From assembly GCF_012911935.1 (NCBI RefSeq), contig NZ_JAAXLA010000073.1, positions 1-35,615 of the forward strand: a stretch of 35,615 nt of DNA, written 5' to 3'. Positions 14,842-22,458 of this stretch are shown here, one piece after another; the stretch's first letter is position 1; every line of letters begins with the position of its first letter. A model generated the notes under the pieces. It did not search any database, was not told the DNA's origin, and was given only the letters and a program-made list of their open reading frames with translations. This DNA is from Pseudonocardia acidicola. GTDB lineage: Bacteria; Actinomycetota; Actinomycetes; Mycobacteriales; Pseudonocardiaceae. Position numbers and translations under genes: made by a program.

Positions 14842-16253
14842 CAGTCCAGGTCCTCCGGAGACGAGAGAGTGCCGCGGACGGCCGTCGCGGCCGCGACGAG
14901 CGGGGAGACGAGGTGGGTCCGGCCGCCCTTGCCCTGCCGGCCCTCGAAGTTCCGGTTCGACGTCGACGCGCTGCGCTCCCCGGGCGCCAGCTGGTCGGGG
15001 TTCATACCCAGGCACATCGAGCAGCCCGCCGAGCGCCACTCCGCACCGGCGTCGGTGAAGATCTTGTCCAGACCCTCCTCCTCGGCCTGGAAGCGCACCC
15101 GCATCGAGCCCGGCACCACGAGCATCCGCACCCCGTCGGCCACCGTGCGGCCGGTGAGGACGTTCGCGGCGGCCCGCAGGTCCTCGATCCGGCCGTTCGT
15201 GCAGGACCCGACGAACACGGTGTCCACCGCGACCTCGCGCAGCGGCGTGCCTGCCTCCAGGCCCATGTAGGTCAGCGCCTTCTCGGCGGCGAGCCGCTCG
15301 TTCTCGTCCGCGATGCGGGCCGGGTCCGGGACCCGCTCGCCCAGCGGTAGCCCCTGGCCGGGGTTGGTGCCCCAGGTGACGAACGGGGTCAGTGCGTCGG
15401 CGTCGATGGTGACCTCGGCGTCGAAGACCGCGTCGTCGTCGGTGCGCAGCTCCCGCCAGGCCGCCACGGCCTCGTCCCACTCCGCGCCCTTCGGGGCGTG
15501 GTCACGCCCCTTCAGATAGGCGAAGGTCGTCTCGTCGGGGGCGATCATGCCCGCCCGGGCGCCCGCCTCGATCGACATGTTGCAGACCGTCATCCGGGCC
15601 TCCATCGAGAGGTTCTCGATGACGTTGCCGCGGTACTCCAGGACGTAGCCCTGGCCGCCGCCGGTGCCGATCTGGGCGATCATCGCGAGCACCACGTCCT
15701 TGCTCGTGACGCCCGGGCGCAGCGTCCCGTCGGCGCTGTTGACGTTGATCGCCATCGTCTTGAACCGCTTGAGCGGCAGCGTCTGCGTGGCCAGCACGTG
15801 CTCGACCTCGGAGGTGCCGATACCCAAGGCCAGCGCGCCGAACGCGCCGTGGGTGGAGGTGTGGCTGTCACCGCAGACGACGGTCAGGCCGGGCTGGGTG
15901 AGCCCCAGCTGCGGGCCGACGACGTGCACGATGCCCTGCTCGGCGTGGTTCATCGGGTAGAGCGGGACGCCGAACTCCGCACAGTTGCGGCGCAGCGTCT
16001 CCACCTGGGTGCGCGACACCGGGTCGGCGATCGGCAGCTCGACGTCGGCGGTCGGGACGTTGTGGTCCTCGGTCGCGAGCGTGAGATCGGGCCGGCGCAC
16101 CTGCCGGCCGGCGAGCCGCAGCCCGTCGAAGGCCTGCGGGCTGGTGACCTCGTGCACCAGGTGCAGGTCGATGTAGAGCAGATCCGGCTCGTTGCCCTCG
16201 CCCTGGCGGACCAGGTGGTTGTCCCAGACCTTCTCGGCCAGCGTGCGTCCCAC
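14841..16253 (-). CDS. leuC: 3-isopropylmalate dehydratase large subunit
   Basis: 470 residues, aconitase superfamily with a 4Fe-4S cluster. Visible motifs are YIDLHLVHEVTSPQAF, VVCGDSHTSTHGAFGALA, VFVGSCTNGRIEDL and CSMCLGMNPDQL, whose three cysteines bind the cluster. GTG 16253 is chosen because GGGAGG (16259-16264 on the complement) lies 5 nt upstream and translation then begins MGRTLAEKVWDNH. ATG 16268 would give five extra residues that contain the ribosome site, so it is unlikely. It is divergent from the IclR-type regulator gene, with an operator-like palindrome in the shared region. In the cell it serves both leucine and, with CimA, isoleucine synthesis. Confidence 0.97.
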   Translation of the reverse strand: MGRTLAEKVWDNHLVRQGEGNEPDLLYIDLHLVHEVTSPQAFDGLRLAGRQVRRPDLTLATEDHNVPTADVELPIADPVSRTQVETLRRNCAEFGVPLYPMNHAEQGIVHVVGPQLGLTQPGLTVVCGDSHTSTHGAFGALALGIGTSEVEHVLATQTLPLKRFKTMAINVNSADGTLRPGVTSKDVVLAMIAQIGTGGGQGYVLEYRGNVIENLSMEARMTVCNMSIEAGARAGMIAPDETTFAYLKGRDHAPKGAEWDEAVAAWRELRTDDDAVFDAEVTIDADALTPFVTWGTNPGQGLPLGERVPDPARIADENERLAAEKALTYMGLEAGTPLREVAVDTVFVGSCTNGRIEDLRAAANVLTGRTVADGVRMLVVPGSMRVRFQAEEEGLDKIFTDAGAEWRSAGCSMCLGMNPDQLAPGERSASTSNRNFEGRQGKGGRTHLVSPLVAAATAVRGTLSSPEDLD

Positions 16254-16306
16254 CGCTGCCTCCCTCATGAAATATCGAGCACGTCCGCTCGCGCCCCGCG
16301 TGGTGG

Positions 16307-16336
16307 TGGACCTCCCAGATTCTGGGAAGCTAGTAT
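16307..16336 (+). promoter_or_regulatory. Promoter of the IclR regulator gene
   Basis: TGGACC (16307-16312) and TAGTAT (16331-16336) are spaced 18 nt. The GTG start at 16343 follows the -10 by 6 nt, so the transcript is probably leaderless. The spacer holds the palindrome described next. Confidence 0.6.
16313..16327. promoter_or_regulatory. Operator-like palindrome in the leuC/IclR divergent region
   Basis: TCCCAGATTCTGGGA consists of perfect 7-bp half sites around a central T. It lies between the -35 and -10 of the IclR gene and 60 nt upstream of leuC. NdgR/AreB/LtbR regulators are known to control leuCD and themselves from this region, so it is a candidate binding site. Binding itself is inference. 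Confidence 0.6.
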
Positions 16337-16342
16337 CGAGGC

Positions 16343-17044
16343 GTGAGACAGTCTAGCGGCATCGGCGTGCTCGACAAGGCCGTGGGGGTGCTGCGAGCGG
16401 TAGCTGCCGAGCCGTGCGGGCTGTCCGAACTCTGCCAGCGCACCGGCCTCCCGCGAGCCACCGCCCACCGCCTCGCCGTCGGCCTGGAGGTGCACGGCCT
16501 GCTGCATCGCGGCGCCGACGGACGGTGGCGCCCCGGCCCCACGCTCGCCGAACTGGCCAACCGCAGCGGCGACCCGCTGCTCGAGGCCGCCGGCGTGGTG
16601 CTCCCCCGGCTGCGCGACATCACCGGCGAGAGCGTGCAGCTCTACCGTCGCGACGGCACCCACCGCATCTGCATCGCAACGGCCGAACCGGCCAGTGGCC
16701 TGCGCGACACCGTGCCGATCGGGACCCGGCTGCCGATGACCGCAGGCTCCGGGGCGAAGGTGCTCGCCGCATGGTCCGACCCGGCCACCCAGCGCGCCGT
16801 GCTCGCCGAGGCGACGTTCACCGAGCGGGTCCTGCTCGACGTGCGCCGCCGCGGCTGGGCGCAGAGCGTCGCCGAGCGCGAGTCCGGCGTGGCCAGCGTG
16901 TCCGCACCCGTACGCGACAGCGCCGGCCAGGTCGTCGCGGCCGTCTCGGTGTCCGGACCGGTGGAGCGGATCGGCCGCCGACCGGGCGCCCGCTGGGCCG
17001 CCGACCTGCTCGCCGCCGCGGAGGCCCTGCAGCATCGGCTCTGA
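16343..17044 (+). CDS. ndgR: IclR-family transcriptional regulator of leucine genes (NdgR/AreB type)
   Basis: 233 residues. The N-terminal winged helix-turn-helix is LDKAVGVLRAVAAEPCGLSE and TGLPRATAHRLAVGLEVHGLL (about residues 9-52). The effector domain contains ESVQLYRRDGTHRICIA, PIGTRLPMTAGSGAKVLAAW and SVSAPVRDSAGQVVAAVSVSGP. Small IclR proteins divergent from leuCD are known in streptomycetes (NdgR/AreB), corynebacteria (LtbR) and mycobacteria, where they control branched-chain amino acid and related genes. Symbol and role rest on position and family. GTG 16343 is supported by the tight -10 element. The palindrome at 16313-16327 suggests autoregulation. Confidence 0.88.
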   Translation: MRQSSGIGVLDKAVGVLRAVAAEPCGLSELCQRTGLPRATAHRLAVGLEVHGLLHRGADGRWRPGPTLAELANRSGDPLLEAAGVVLPRLRDITGESVQLYRRDGTHRICIATAEPASGLRDTVPIGTRLPMTAGSGAKVLAAWSDPATQRAVLAEATFTERVLLDVRRRGWAQSVAERESGVASVSAPVRDSAGQVVAAVSVSGPVERIGRRPGARWAADLLAAAEALQHRL

Positions 17045-17154
17045 TCCCCGGCCCGGCCCGAACGGAGCATCACCGCAACGCTAACGTGACCTGCTGTCGG
17101 CTCGATGAACACGCAGAGTCGCCATACCAAGCACGCTCACGAAGACGGGTGACG

Positions 17155-19062
17155 ATGAGCTACCTGCTCGGCATCGATGTCGGGACCACGCGCACCGCGG
17201 CGGCGATCAGCCAGCTGTCGGGCGGCCGTCCCGGTGAGACCGAGATCGTGAACCTGGGCGACCGGTCCACCGATGTGCCCTCGGTGTTGTTCGTGGCGCC
17301 GGATGGTGCGGTGGTGGTCGGGGAGGCCGCGGAGCGGCGGGCGCTGACCGATCCGGATCGCGTGGTGCGGGAGTTCAAGCGCCGGATCGGGGATCCGACG
17401 CCGGTGGTGGTGGCCGGGCGGGCGTGGGCGCCGGAGGAGCTCTCGGCGCGGTTGGTGCGCTGGGTGGTCGATCGGGTGGCCGAGCGCGAGGGGGGCCCGG
17501 CGGCGCGGATCGCGGTGACCCATCCGGCGTCGTGGGGGGCGCACAAGAAGGAGTTGCTGGCCGCTGCGCTGGCCGGGCAGGGGCTGGCGGTGACGTTTCT
17601 GGCCGAGCCGCAGGCCGCGGCGTTGCACTACGCGGCGGCCGAGCGGGTCGAGCCGGGCTCGACGATCGCGGTCTATGACCTGGGTGGGGGCACCTTCGAC
17701 GCCGCGGTGGTGCGCAAGGACGCGGGCTTCGGGTTGCTGGGCCGGCCGGAGGGGCTGGAGCGCCTGGGTGGGGTGGATTTCGACGAGGTGGTGTTCGACC
17801 ACGTCCGGGACGGGTTGCCGGAGGCGTTCGAGGGGCTGGACGAGGCGGATGCGGCGGTGCTGGCCGGGGTGGCCCGGGTGCGGCGGGAGTGCACCGAGGC
17901 CAAGGAGGCGTTGAGCGCGGACACCGAGGTGTCGGTGCCGGTGTTGTTGCCCGGGTCGCGGGGGGCGGTGCGGTTGCATCGCAGCGAGTTCGAGCAGATG
18001 ATCCGCCCGCAGGTCGAGGAGACGGTGGCGGCGTTGCGCCGGGCGGTGGCCTCGGCCGGGTTGACCCCGGAGGGGCTCTCGGCGGTGCTGCTGGTGGGTG
18101 GGTCCTCGCGGATCCCGCTGGTGGCGCAGCTGGTCTCCGAGCAGTTGGGCCGGCCGGTCGCGGTGGACGCCGACCCGAAGAACGCCATCGCCAAGGGCGC
18201 CGTGCTGGCGCTCGCACCGCAGCAGACGGCCGCCCCGGCTGCCGGCGGCCGCCCGTCCGGGCCGTCGGGCCCCGACGGATTCCGGCCTACGGCCGCCGCG
18301 GTCGCGCCACCACCGCCCCCGCCGAAGAGCGGCCTCGGCGCGGCCGCCGCCGGCGCGGGCGCGGGCTTCCTGGCCGCGGCTGCCATGGGTCCCGACACCC
18401 GCGTGGCTCCCTACCGGGGCCCTGACTCCCCCACCACCGATCAACTGCCCGCCGTCATGGCGCGGGACGGTGACGCGGGCGCGGGACACGACCCGGCGCC
18501 CACCCGCTACGTCACCGACCGGCACGACGCCCCGCCGATGCGGTTCGCCCGGGAGGACGATCCGGGCTTCGACGACGAGCCCTACTACGACGACGAGCCC
18601 TACGAGCGCCCGCACCGCAAGATGCCCGTGTGGATGGTGGGCGTCGGTGGCGCGGTCGCAGCGGTCGGCGTCATCGCGGCGGTCCTGCTCTGGCCGCAGG
18701 AACCGGCGACCAGCGCGACCACCCAGATCCAGCCGGCCGCGCCGGTCCCGACGCCGACGGCCCCGGAGGCCGTCCCGTCGACCGGAGGCGCAGCACGGGA
18801 GGGCGTCACCGAGCCGCGGGCCACGCACGTGCCGCGGGCGAGCGAACCGGCACCGGCGCCGACGACGGCCGCGAAGCCGCCCGAGCCGGCACCGGCGACC
18901 ACCCAGGCGGCCGCGCCGACCACGAAGCCGACGGCCCCGCCGACGACCACGCCACCGACGACACTTCTCCCGCCCCCGACCGGCGCCCCGCCGACGAAGC
19001 CCCTTGCGGCGGGTCACCGGTCCCACAACGGGCCGAAGACGGGTCCCCTCCCGGCGGCCTGA
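17155..19062 (+). CDS. Hsp70-family ATPase with C-terminal membrane anchor and Pro/Thr tail
   Basis: 635 residues. Residues 1-365 form an Hsp70-type actin-fold ATPase. The phosphate loops are LGIDVGTTRTAAAISQ and IAVYDLGGGTFDAAVVRK, and the adenosine motif is VLLVGGSSRIPLVAQLV. EPQAAALHYAA matches the connect-region helix. The DnaK substrate-binding beta domain and lid are absent. They are replaced by a Pro/Ala/Gly linker, an acidic Tyr/Asp stretch, one membrane helix (about 491-513, WMVGVGGAVAAVGVIAAVLLW) and a Pro/Thr-rich tail predicted outside. Client and partner are unknown. The start is ATG 17155, with GTG 17149 as alternative. Codons in 17280-18170 differ sharply from the rest of the gene: about 13 leucines use TTG, against CTG/CTC elsewhere. 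This suggests a different history for that segment. Confidence 0.85.
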   Translation: MSYLLGIDVGTTRTAAAISQLSGGRPGETEIVNLGDRSTDVPSVLFVAPDGAVVVGEAAERRALTDPDRVVREFKRRIGDPTPVVVAGRAWAPEELSARLVRWVVDRVAEREGGPAARIAVTHPASWGAHKKELLAAALAGQGLAVTFLAEPQAAALHYAAAERVEPGSTIAVYDLGGGTFDAAVVRKDAGFGLLGRPEGLERLGGVDFDEVVFDHVRDGLPEAFEGLDEADAAVLAGVARVRRECTEAKEALSADTEVSVPVLLPGSRGAVRLHRSEFEQMIRPQVEETVAALRRAVASAGLTPEGLSAVLLVGGSSRIPLVAQLVSEQLGRPVAVDADPKNAIAKGAVLALAPQQTAAPAAGGRPSGPSGPDGFRPTAAAVAPPPPPPKSGLGAAAAGAGAGFLAAAAMGPDTRVAPYRGPDSPTTDQLPAVMARDGDAGAGHDPAPTRYVTDRHDAPPMRFAREDDPGFDDEPYYDDEPYERPHRKMPVWMVGVGGAVAAVGVIAAVLLWPQEPATSATTQIQPAAPVPTPTAPEAVPSTGGAAREGVTEPRATHVPRASEPAPAPTTAAKPPEPAPATTQAAAPTTKPTAPPTTTPPTTLLPPPTGAPPTKPLAAGHRSHNGPKTGPLPAA

Positions 19063-19299
19063 CGGGCGGATCCCGCGTGCCGCCCGGCACGCCTGTGAAT
19101 CGTGCCACGAATCGTGAGCGACGGCCCGGAGCGAGGGCACTGGCCGCCGCGATCATCAGCTCTCCACCATGGATCATGATGACGATCACATCGGGCCGGG
19201 GTCGCGACCCTCGCGCCGACGGTCGGCCCGGCGCCGAGTCCTCCGGATCAGCAGCCATGATGCCTGCCACACCACGGCCGGCGACGCACCCCGCACATG
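19063..19299. other. Noncoding stretch after the Hsp70-like gene
   Basis: About 237 nt with no convincing gene on either strand. It includes a lower-GC patch around 19171-19195 with overlapping ATCATGATGACGATCA-like palindromic bits. No promoter or RNA family was recognised. The end of the Hsp70 transcript probably uses the hairpin at 19300-19341. Confidence 0.4.
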
Positions 19300-19341
19300 C
19301 GAAAGGGCCCCTCTTCGGATTTCCGAAGAGGGGCCCTTTCG
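19300..19341. terminator. 19-bp hairpin, bidirectional terminator of tRNA and Hsp70 transcripts
   Basis: Perfect 19-bp stem CGAAAGGGCCCCTCTTCGG (19300-19318) / 19323-19341 around an ATTT loop. It sits 4 nt beyond the 3' end of tRNA-Glu (minus strand) and downstream of the Hsp70 gene (plus strand), so it can serve both. CCCTTTCG closes the stem on either strand. Confidence 0.85.
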
Positions 19342-19345
19342 GGTG

Positions 19346-19418
19346 TAGCCCCGACGGGATTTGAACCCGCGCTACCGCCTTGAGAGGGCGGCGTCCTAGG
19401 CCGCTAGACGACGGGGCC
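19346..19418 (-). tRNA. tRNA-Glu(CTC)
   Basis: 73 nt. The acceptor stem GGCCCCG pairs with CGGGGCT (one G-U), with discriminator A. The anticodon loop CTCTCAA gives anticodon CTC between CCGCC and GGCGG. The T arm is GCGGGTTCAAATCCCGT. CCA is not encoded. It lies 24 nt after tRNA-Gln on the same strand. Confidence 0.96.
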
Positions 19419-19442
19419 GCGGGAAACGCTTTCACGTTTCCG

Positions 19443-19514
19443 CTGGGGTACCAGGACTCGAACCTAGACTAACTGAACCAGAATCAGTCGTGCTGCCAAT
19501 TACACCATACCCCA
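19443..19514 (-). tRNA. tRNA-Gln(CTG)
   Basis: 72 nt. The acceptor stem TGGGGTA/TACCCCA has discriminator G. The anticodon loop TTCTGGT between ACTGA and TCAGT gives anticodon CTG. The T arm contains GGTTCGAGTCC. It is cotranscribed with tRNA-Glu from a promoter overlapping the gltX 3' end. Confidence 0.96.
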
Positions 19515-19574
19515 AGGGTTCACGTTCATCCGGGTCCCAGCTGGTGGATCCGCTGTCCGTGCCCTGCGAGAGAT

Positions 19575-19604
19575 ACTTTAGCGGACCCCTCTGGCGCGCT
19601 CCAA
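19575..19604 (-). promoter_or_regulatory. Promoter of the tRNA-Gln/tRNA-Glu pair
   Basis: On the minus strand, TTGGAG (19599-19604) and TAAAGT (19575-19580) are spaced 18 nt. The -10 overlaps the gltX TAA stop, about 60 nt upstream of mature tRNA-Gln. Confidence 0.6.
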
Positions 19605-21101
19605 ACCGGCCCCCACTCTGCGCAGCGACCGGTCCCTGCCCAGCAGTTCGATGGACTCGTAGAGCGGCGGAGACACCGTCCGCCCGCTCACCGCGACCCG
19701 CACCGGGGCGAAGGCCTTGCGCGGCTTGAGCCCCAGACCGTCGATGAGCGAGGCCTTCAGAGCGGCCTCGATCTCCGGCGCGGACCACTCGGTGAGCGCG
19801 TTCAGGCTGGTCAGAGCCGCTTCCAGGATCGGTGCGGCGTCGGGGCCGAGATTCTTCTCCGCGGCCTCGGGGTCCGGCGCGAAGCTCTTCTCGGACACGA
19901 AGAGGAAGCGGAGCATCCGGGCGGCGTCGGAGAGGACGACGCTGCGTTCCTGGACCAGCGGGGCCGCCGCGGAGATCAACGCGCGCTGCTCCTCGGTCGG
20001 GGTGCCGTCGATCACACCCTCGGCCTCGAGGTACGGCTCGACCCGGCGCGCGAAGTCCTCGACCGGCAGCGCCCGCAGGTGCGCGGAATTGATGGCCTCG
20101 GCCTTCTTGAGATCGAACCGGGCGGCGTTTCCGGACACCCGGGACACGTCGAACGCGGCGACCATTTCGTCGAGCGAGAACACGTCGCGGTCCTCGGCGA
20201 TCGACCAGCCCAGCAGGGCCAGATAGTTGAGCAATCCCTCAGGCACGAAACCGCGCTCCCGGTAGAGGAACAGGTTCGACTGCGGGTCGCGCTTGGACAG
20301 CTTGCGGGCGCCCTCGCCGGTGACCAGCGGCAGGTGGGCGTAGACGGGGGCGCCGTGGCCGATGCCGATGCGCTGGAGCGCCTCGTAGAGGGCGATCTGC
20401 CGCGGGGTCGAGGAGAGCAGGTCCTCGCCGCGCAGGACGTGGGTGATCTCCTGCAGGGCGTCGTCGACCGGGTTGGTGAACGGGTAGAGCGGGGTGCCGT
20501 CGCCGCGCGCGAGCACGAAGTCGGGGACGGTGCCGGCGCGGAAAGTGACGTCGCCGCGGATGAGGTCGGTGAAGGTGACGTCGCGATCGGGCATCCGCAG
20601 CCGGTACACCGGCGCCCGGCCCTCGGCCCGGAAGGCCGCCTTCTGCTCCTCGGTGAGGTCGCGATCGGCGTTGTCGTAGCCGAGCTTGGGGTCGCGGCCG
20701 GCGGCGCGGTGCCGGGCCTCGATCTCCTCGGCGGTGGAGTAGGACTCGTACACCTCCCCCGCGTCGATCAGGCGGCGCAGCACGTCGGCGTAGATGTCCC
20801 CGCGCTCGCTCTGCCGGTACGGCCCGTGCGGGCCGCCGACCTCGGGGCCCTCGTCCCAGTCGAGCCCGAGCCAGCGCAGCGCGTCGAGGATCGCCTCGTA
20901 GGACTCGACGGAGTCGCGGTTGGCGTCGGTGTCCTCGATGCGGAAGACGAAGTCGCCGCCGTGGTGCCGGGCGTAGGCCCAGTTGAACAGCGCGGTGCGG
21001 ACGAGGCCGACGTGCGGCGTGCCCGTCGGCGAGGGGCAGAACCGCACCCGAACCCGGGGCGAGGAGCTCAGGGACGCAGCAGAAGACGACACGTGGTACA
21101 T
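19578..21101 (-). CDS. gltX: Glutamyl-tRNA synthetase
   Basis: 507 residues, class I aminoacyl-tRNA synthetase. The HIGH-type motif is in RFCPSPTGTPHVGLVRTALF and the KMSKS-type motif is GARKLSKRDPQSNLF. FVFRIEDTDANRDSVESY and YPFTNPVDDALQEITHVLRG are family signatures. Actinobacteria generally lack a dedicated glutaminyl-tRNA synthetase, so GltX is expected to charge both tRNA-Glu and tRNA-Gln, with GatCAB amidating the latter. Both substrate tRNAs lie immediately downstream. ATG 21101 (MYHVSSS) gives a short N-terminal extension. The gene diverges from the FAD monooxygenase with 67 nt between starts. Confidence 0.97.
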   Translation of the reverse strand: MYHVSSSAASLSSSPRVRVRFCPSPTGTPHVGLVRTALFNWAYARHHGGDFVFRIEDTDANRDSVESYEAILDALRWLGLDWDEGPEVGGPHGPYRQSERGDIYADVLRRLIDAGEVYESYSTAEEIEARHRAAGRDPKLGYDNADRDLTEEQKAAFRAEGRAPVYRLRMPDRDVTFTDLIRGDVTFRAGTVPDFVLARGDGTPLYPFTNPVDDALQEITHVLRGEDLLSSTPRQIALYEALQRIGIGHGAPVYAHLPLVTGEGARKLSKRDPQSNLFLYRERGFVPEGLLNYLALLGWSIAEDRDVFSLDEMVAAFDVSRVSGNAARFDLKKAEAINSAHLRALPVEDFARRVEPYLEAEGVIDGTPTEEQRALISAAAPLVQERSVVLSDAARMLRFLFVSEKSFAPDPEAAEKNLGPDAAPILEAALTSLNALTEWSAPEIEAALKASLIDGLGLKPRKAFAPVRVAVSGRTVSPPLYESIELLGRDRSLRRVGAGLERARGVR

Positions 21102-21168
21102 GGTCCCCGTCGCCCGTCCGGGCCGCAGACCTGGCCCCCTGTCATTTCCGGGAGTATCTTTTCAACGC

Positions 21169-22437
21169 ATGATGAACAACGAGCGCACGACGGTCTGCGT
21201 GGTCGGGGGCGGCCCGGCCGGGATGGTGCTCGGCCTGCTCCTGGCCCGCGCCGGGATCCAGGTGACCGTGCTGGAGAAGCACGCCGACTTCCTGCGCGAC
21301 TTCCGCGGCGACACGGTCCACGCGTCCACCCTGACCCTGCTCGACGAGCTGGGCCTCGCAGAGCGCTTCGCGCAACTGCCGCAGCGTCGGATGGAGCGCA
21401 TGACGGCGCAGCTCGACGGCGGCACCGCCCAGCTCAACGACCTGAGCCGGCTGCCCGGTGCCTACCGGTACATCGCGCTCGTCCCGCAGTGGGACTTCCT
21501 CGACCTGCTGGCCGACGTCGCCGCAGAGGAGCCGACGTTCACCCTGCGGCGCAACGCCGAGGTGGTCGGCCTGCGGCGCGTGGGCGGCCGGGTGACCGGC
21601 GTCCGGTACCGCGACCGGGGCGCGGGCACCGAGCACGAGCTCACCGCCGGGCTGACCGTCGGCTGCGACGGGCGCGACTCCGCGGTGCGCGAGGCCGCCG
21701 GGCTGACCCCGCGCGCGTTCGGGGTACCGATGGACGTCTGGTGGTTCCGGCTGCCGCGGCGCGCCGACGACCCCGCCGGCGCGGTGGGCCGGTTCTCCAC
21801 CGGGCACTTCGCGATCATGATCGATCGCGGCGACTACTGGCAGTGCGGGTACCTGATCCGCAAGGGCTCCGACGCGGCGCTGCGTGCGGCGGGCATCGAG
21901 GAACTGCGCCGCCGGTTCGCCGCGCTGCTGCCGTGGATGGCCGACCGGGTCGACCGGCTCGCGAGCTGGGACGACGTCAAGCTGCTCAACGTGAAGCTGG
22001 AGCGGCTGCGCCACTGGTACGACGACGGGCTGCTGCTCATCGGTGACGCGGCCCACGCGATGTCCCCGGTCGGCGGGGTCGGGATCAACCTCGCCGTCGC
22101 CGACGCGGTGGCCACCGCCCGGCTGCTGGCCGCGCCGCTGCGCCGCACCGGACGGGTGCGTCGCGCCGACCTCCGCCGGGTGCAGCTGCGCCGCTGGTGG
22201 CCGACCGCGCTGATCCAGGCCGGGCAGCGCGGGCTGCACCGGGCGGTGCTGGGCCGGGCGCTGGCCGCCGATCCGACGGCGGTCCCGCCCCGCACCGGGC
22301 TGCCGCTGCCGATCCGGCTGCTGCAGCGGTTCCCCGTCCTGCAGGGCATCCCGGCCCGGCTGGTCGCGATCGGCCCGCTGCCCGAGCACGCGCCGCAGTG
22401 GGCGCGCCGCCCGGCGAGCTCCCCCGCTGCGCGCTGA
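21169..22437 (+). CDS. FAD-dependent aromatic hydroxylase-type monooxygenase
   Basis: 422 residues of the p-hydroxybenzoate hydroxylase-like group. The N-terminal FAD motif is TVCVVGGGPAGMVLGLLLARAG. DFRGDTVHASTLTLLDELGL follows, the DG motif is TVGCDGRDSAVREAAGL, and the second FAD motif is LLIGDAAHAMSPVGGVGINL. WFRLPRR and YWQCGYLIRKG are typical substrate-domain strands. A hydroxylated small-molecule substrate using NAD(P)H and oxygen is expected, but which one cannot be read. The start is ATG 21169 or ATG 21172. GGGAG lies about 14 nt upstream. Neighbours are gltX (divergent) and cimA (convergent, 21 nt away), so context does not define a pathway. A 7-bp inverted repeat (22438-22444 / 22461-22467) spans the convergent gap. 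Confidence 0.82.
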   Translation: MMNNERTTVCVVGGGPAGMVLGLLLARAGIQVTVLEKHADFLRDFRGDTVHASTLTLLDELGLAERFAQLPQRRMERMTAQLDGGTAQLNDLSRLPGAYRYIALVPQWDFLDLLADVAAEEPTFTLRRNAEVVGLRRVGGRVTGVRYRDRGAGTEHELTAGLTVGCDGRDSAVREAAGLTPRAFGVPMDVWWFRLPRRADDPAGAVGRFSTGHFAIMIDRGDYWQCGYLIRKGSDAALRAAGIEELRRRFAALLPWMADRVDRLASWDDVKLLNVKLERLRHWYDDGLLLIGDAAHAMSPVGGVGINLAVADAVATARLLAAPLRRTGRVRRADLRRVQLRRWWPTALIQAGQRGLHRAVLGRALAADPTAVPPRTGLPLPIRLLQRFPVLQGIPARLVAIGPLPEHAPQWARRPASSPAAR

Positions 22438-22458
22438 GCAGCCTCGTCGCCGGCGTGA

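Noticed and set aside
17137..19140. 667-codon minus-strand frame opposite the Hsp70-like gene
   Set aside because: Mirror of the ATPase codons. His/Arg/Gln-rich, no ribosome site.
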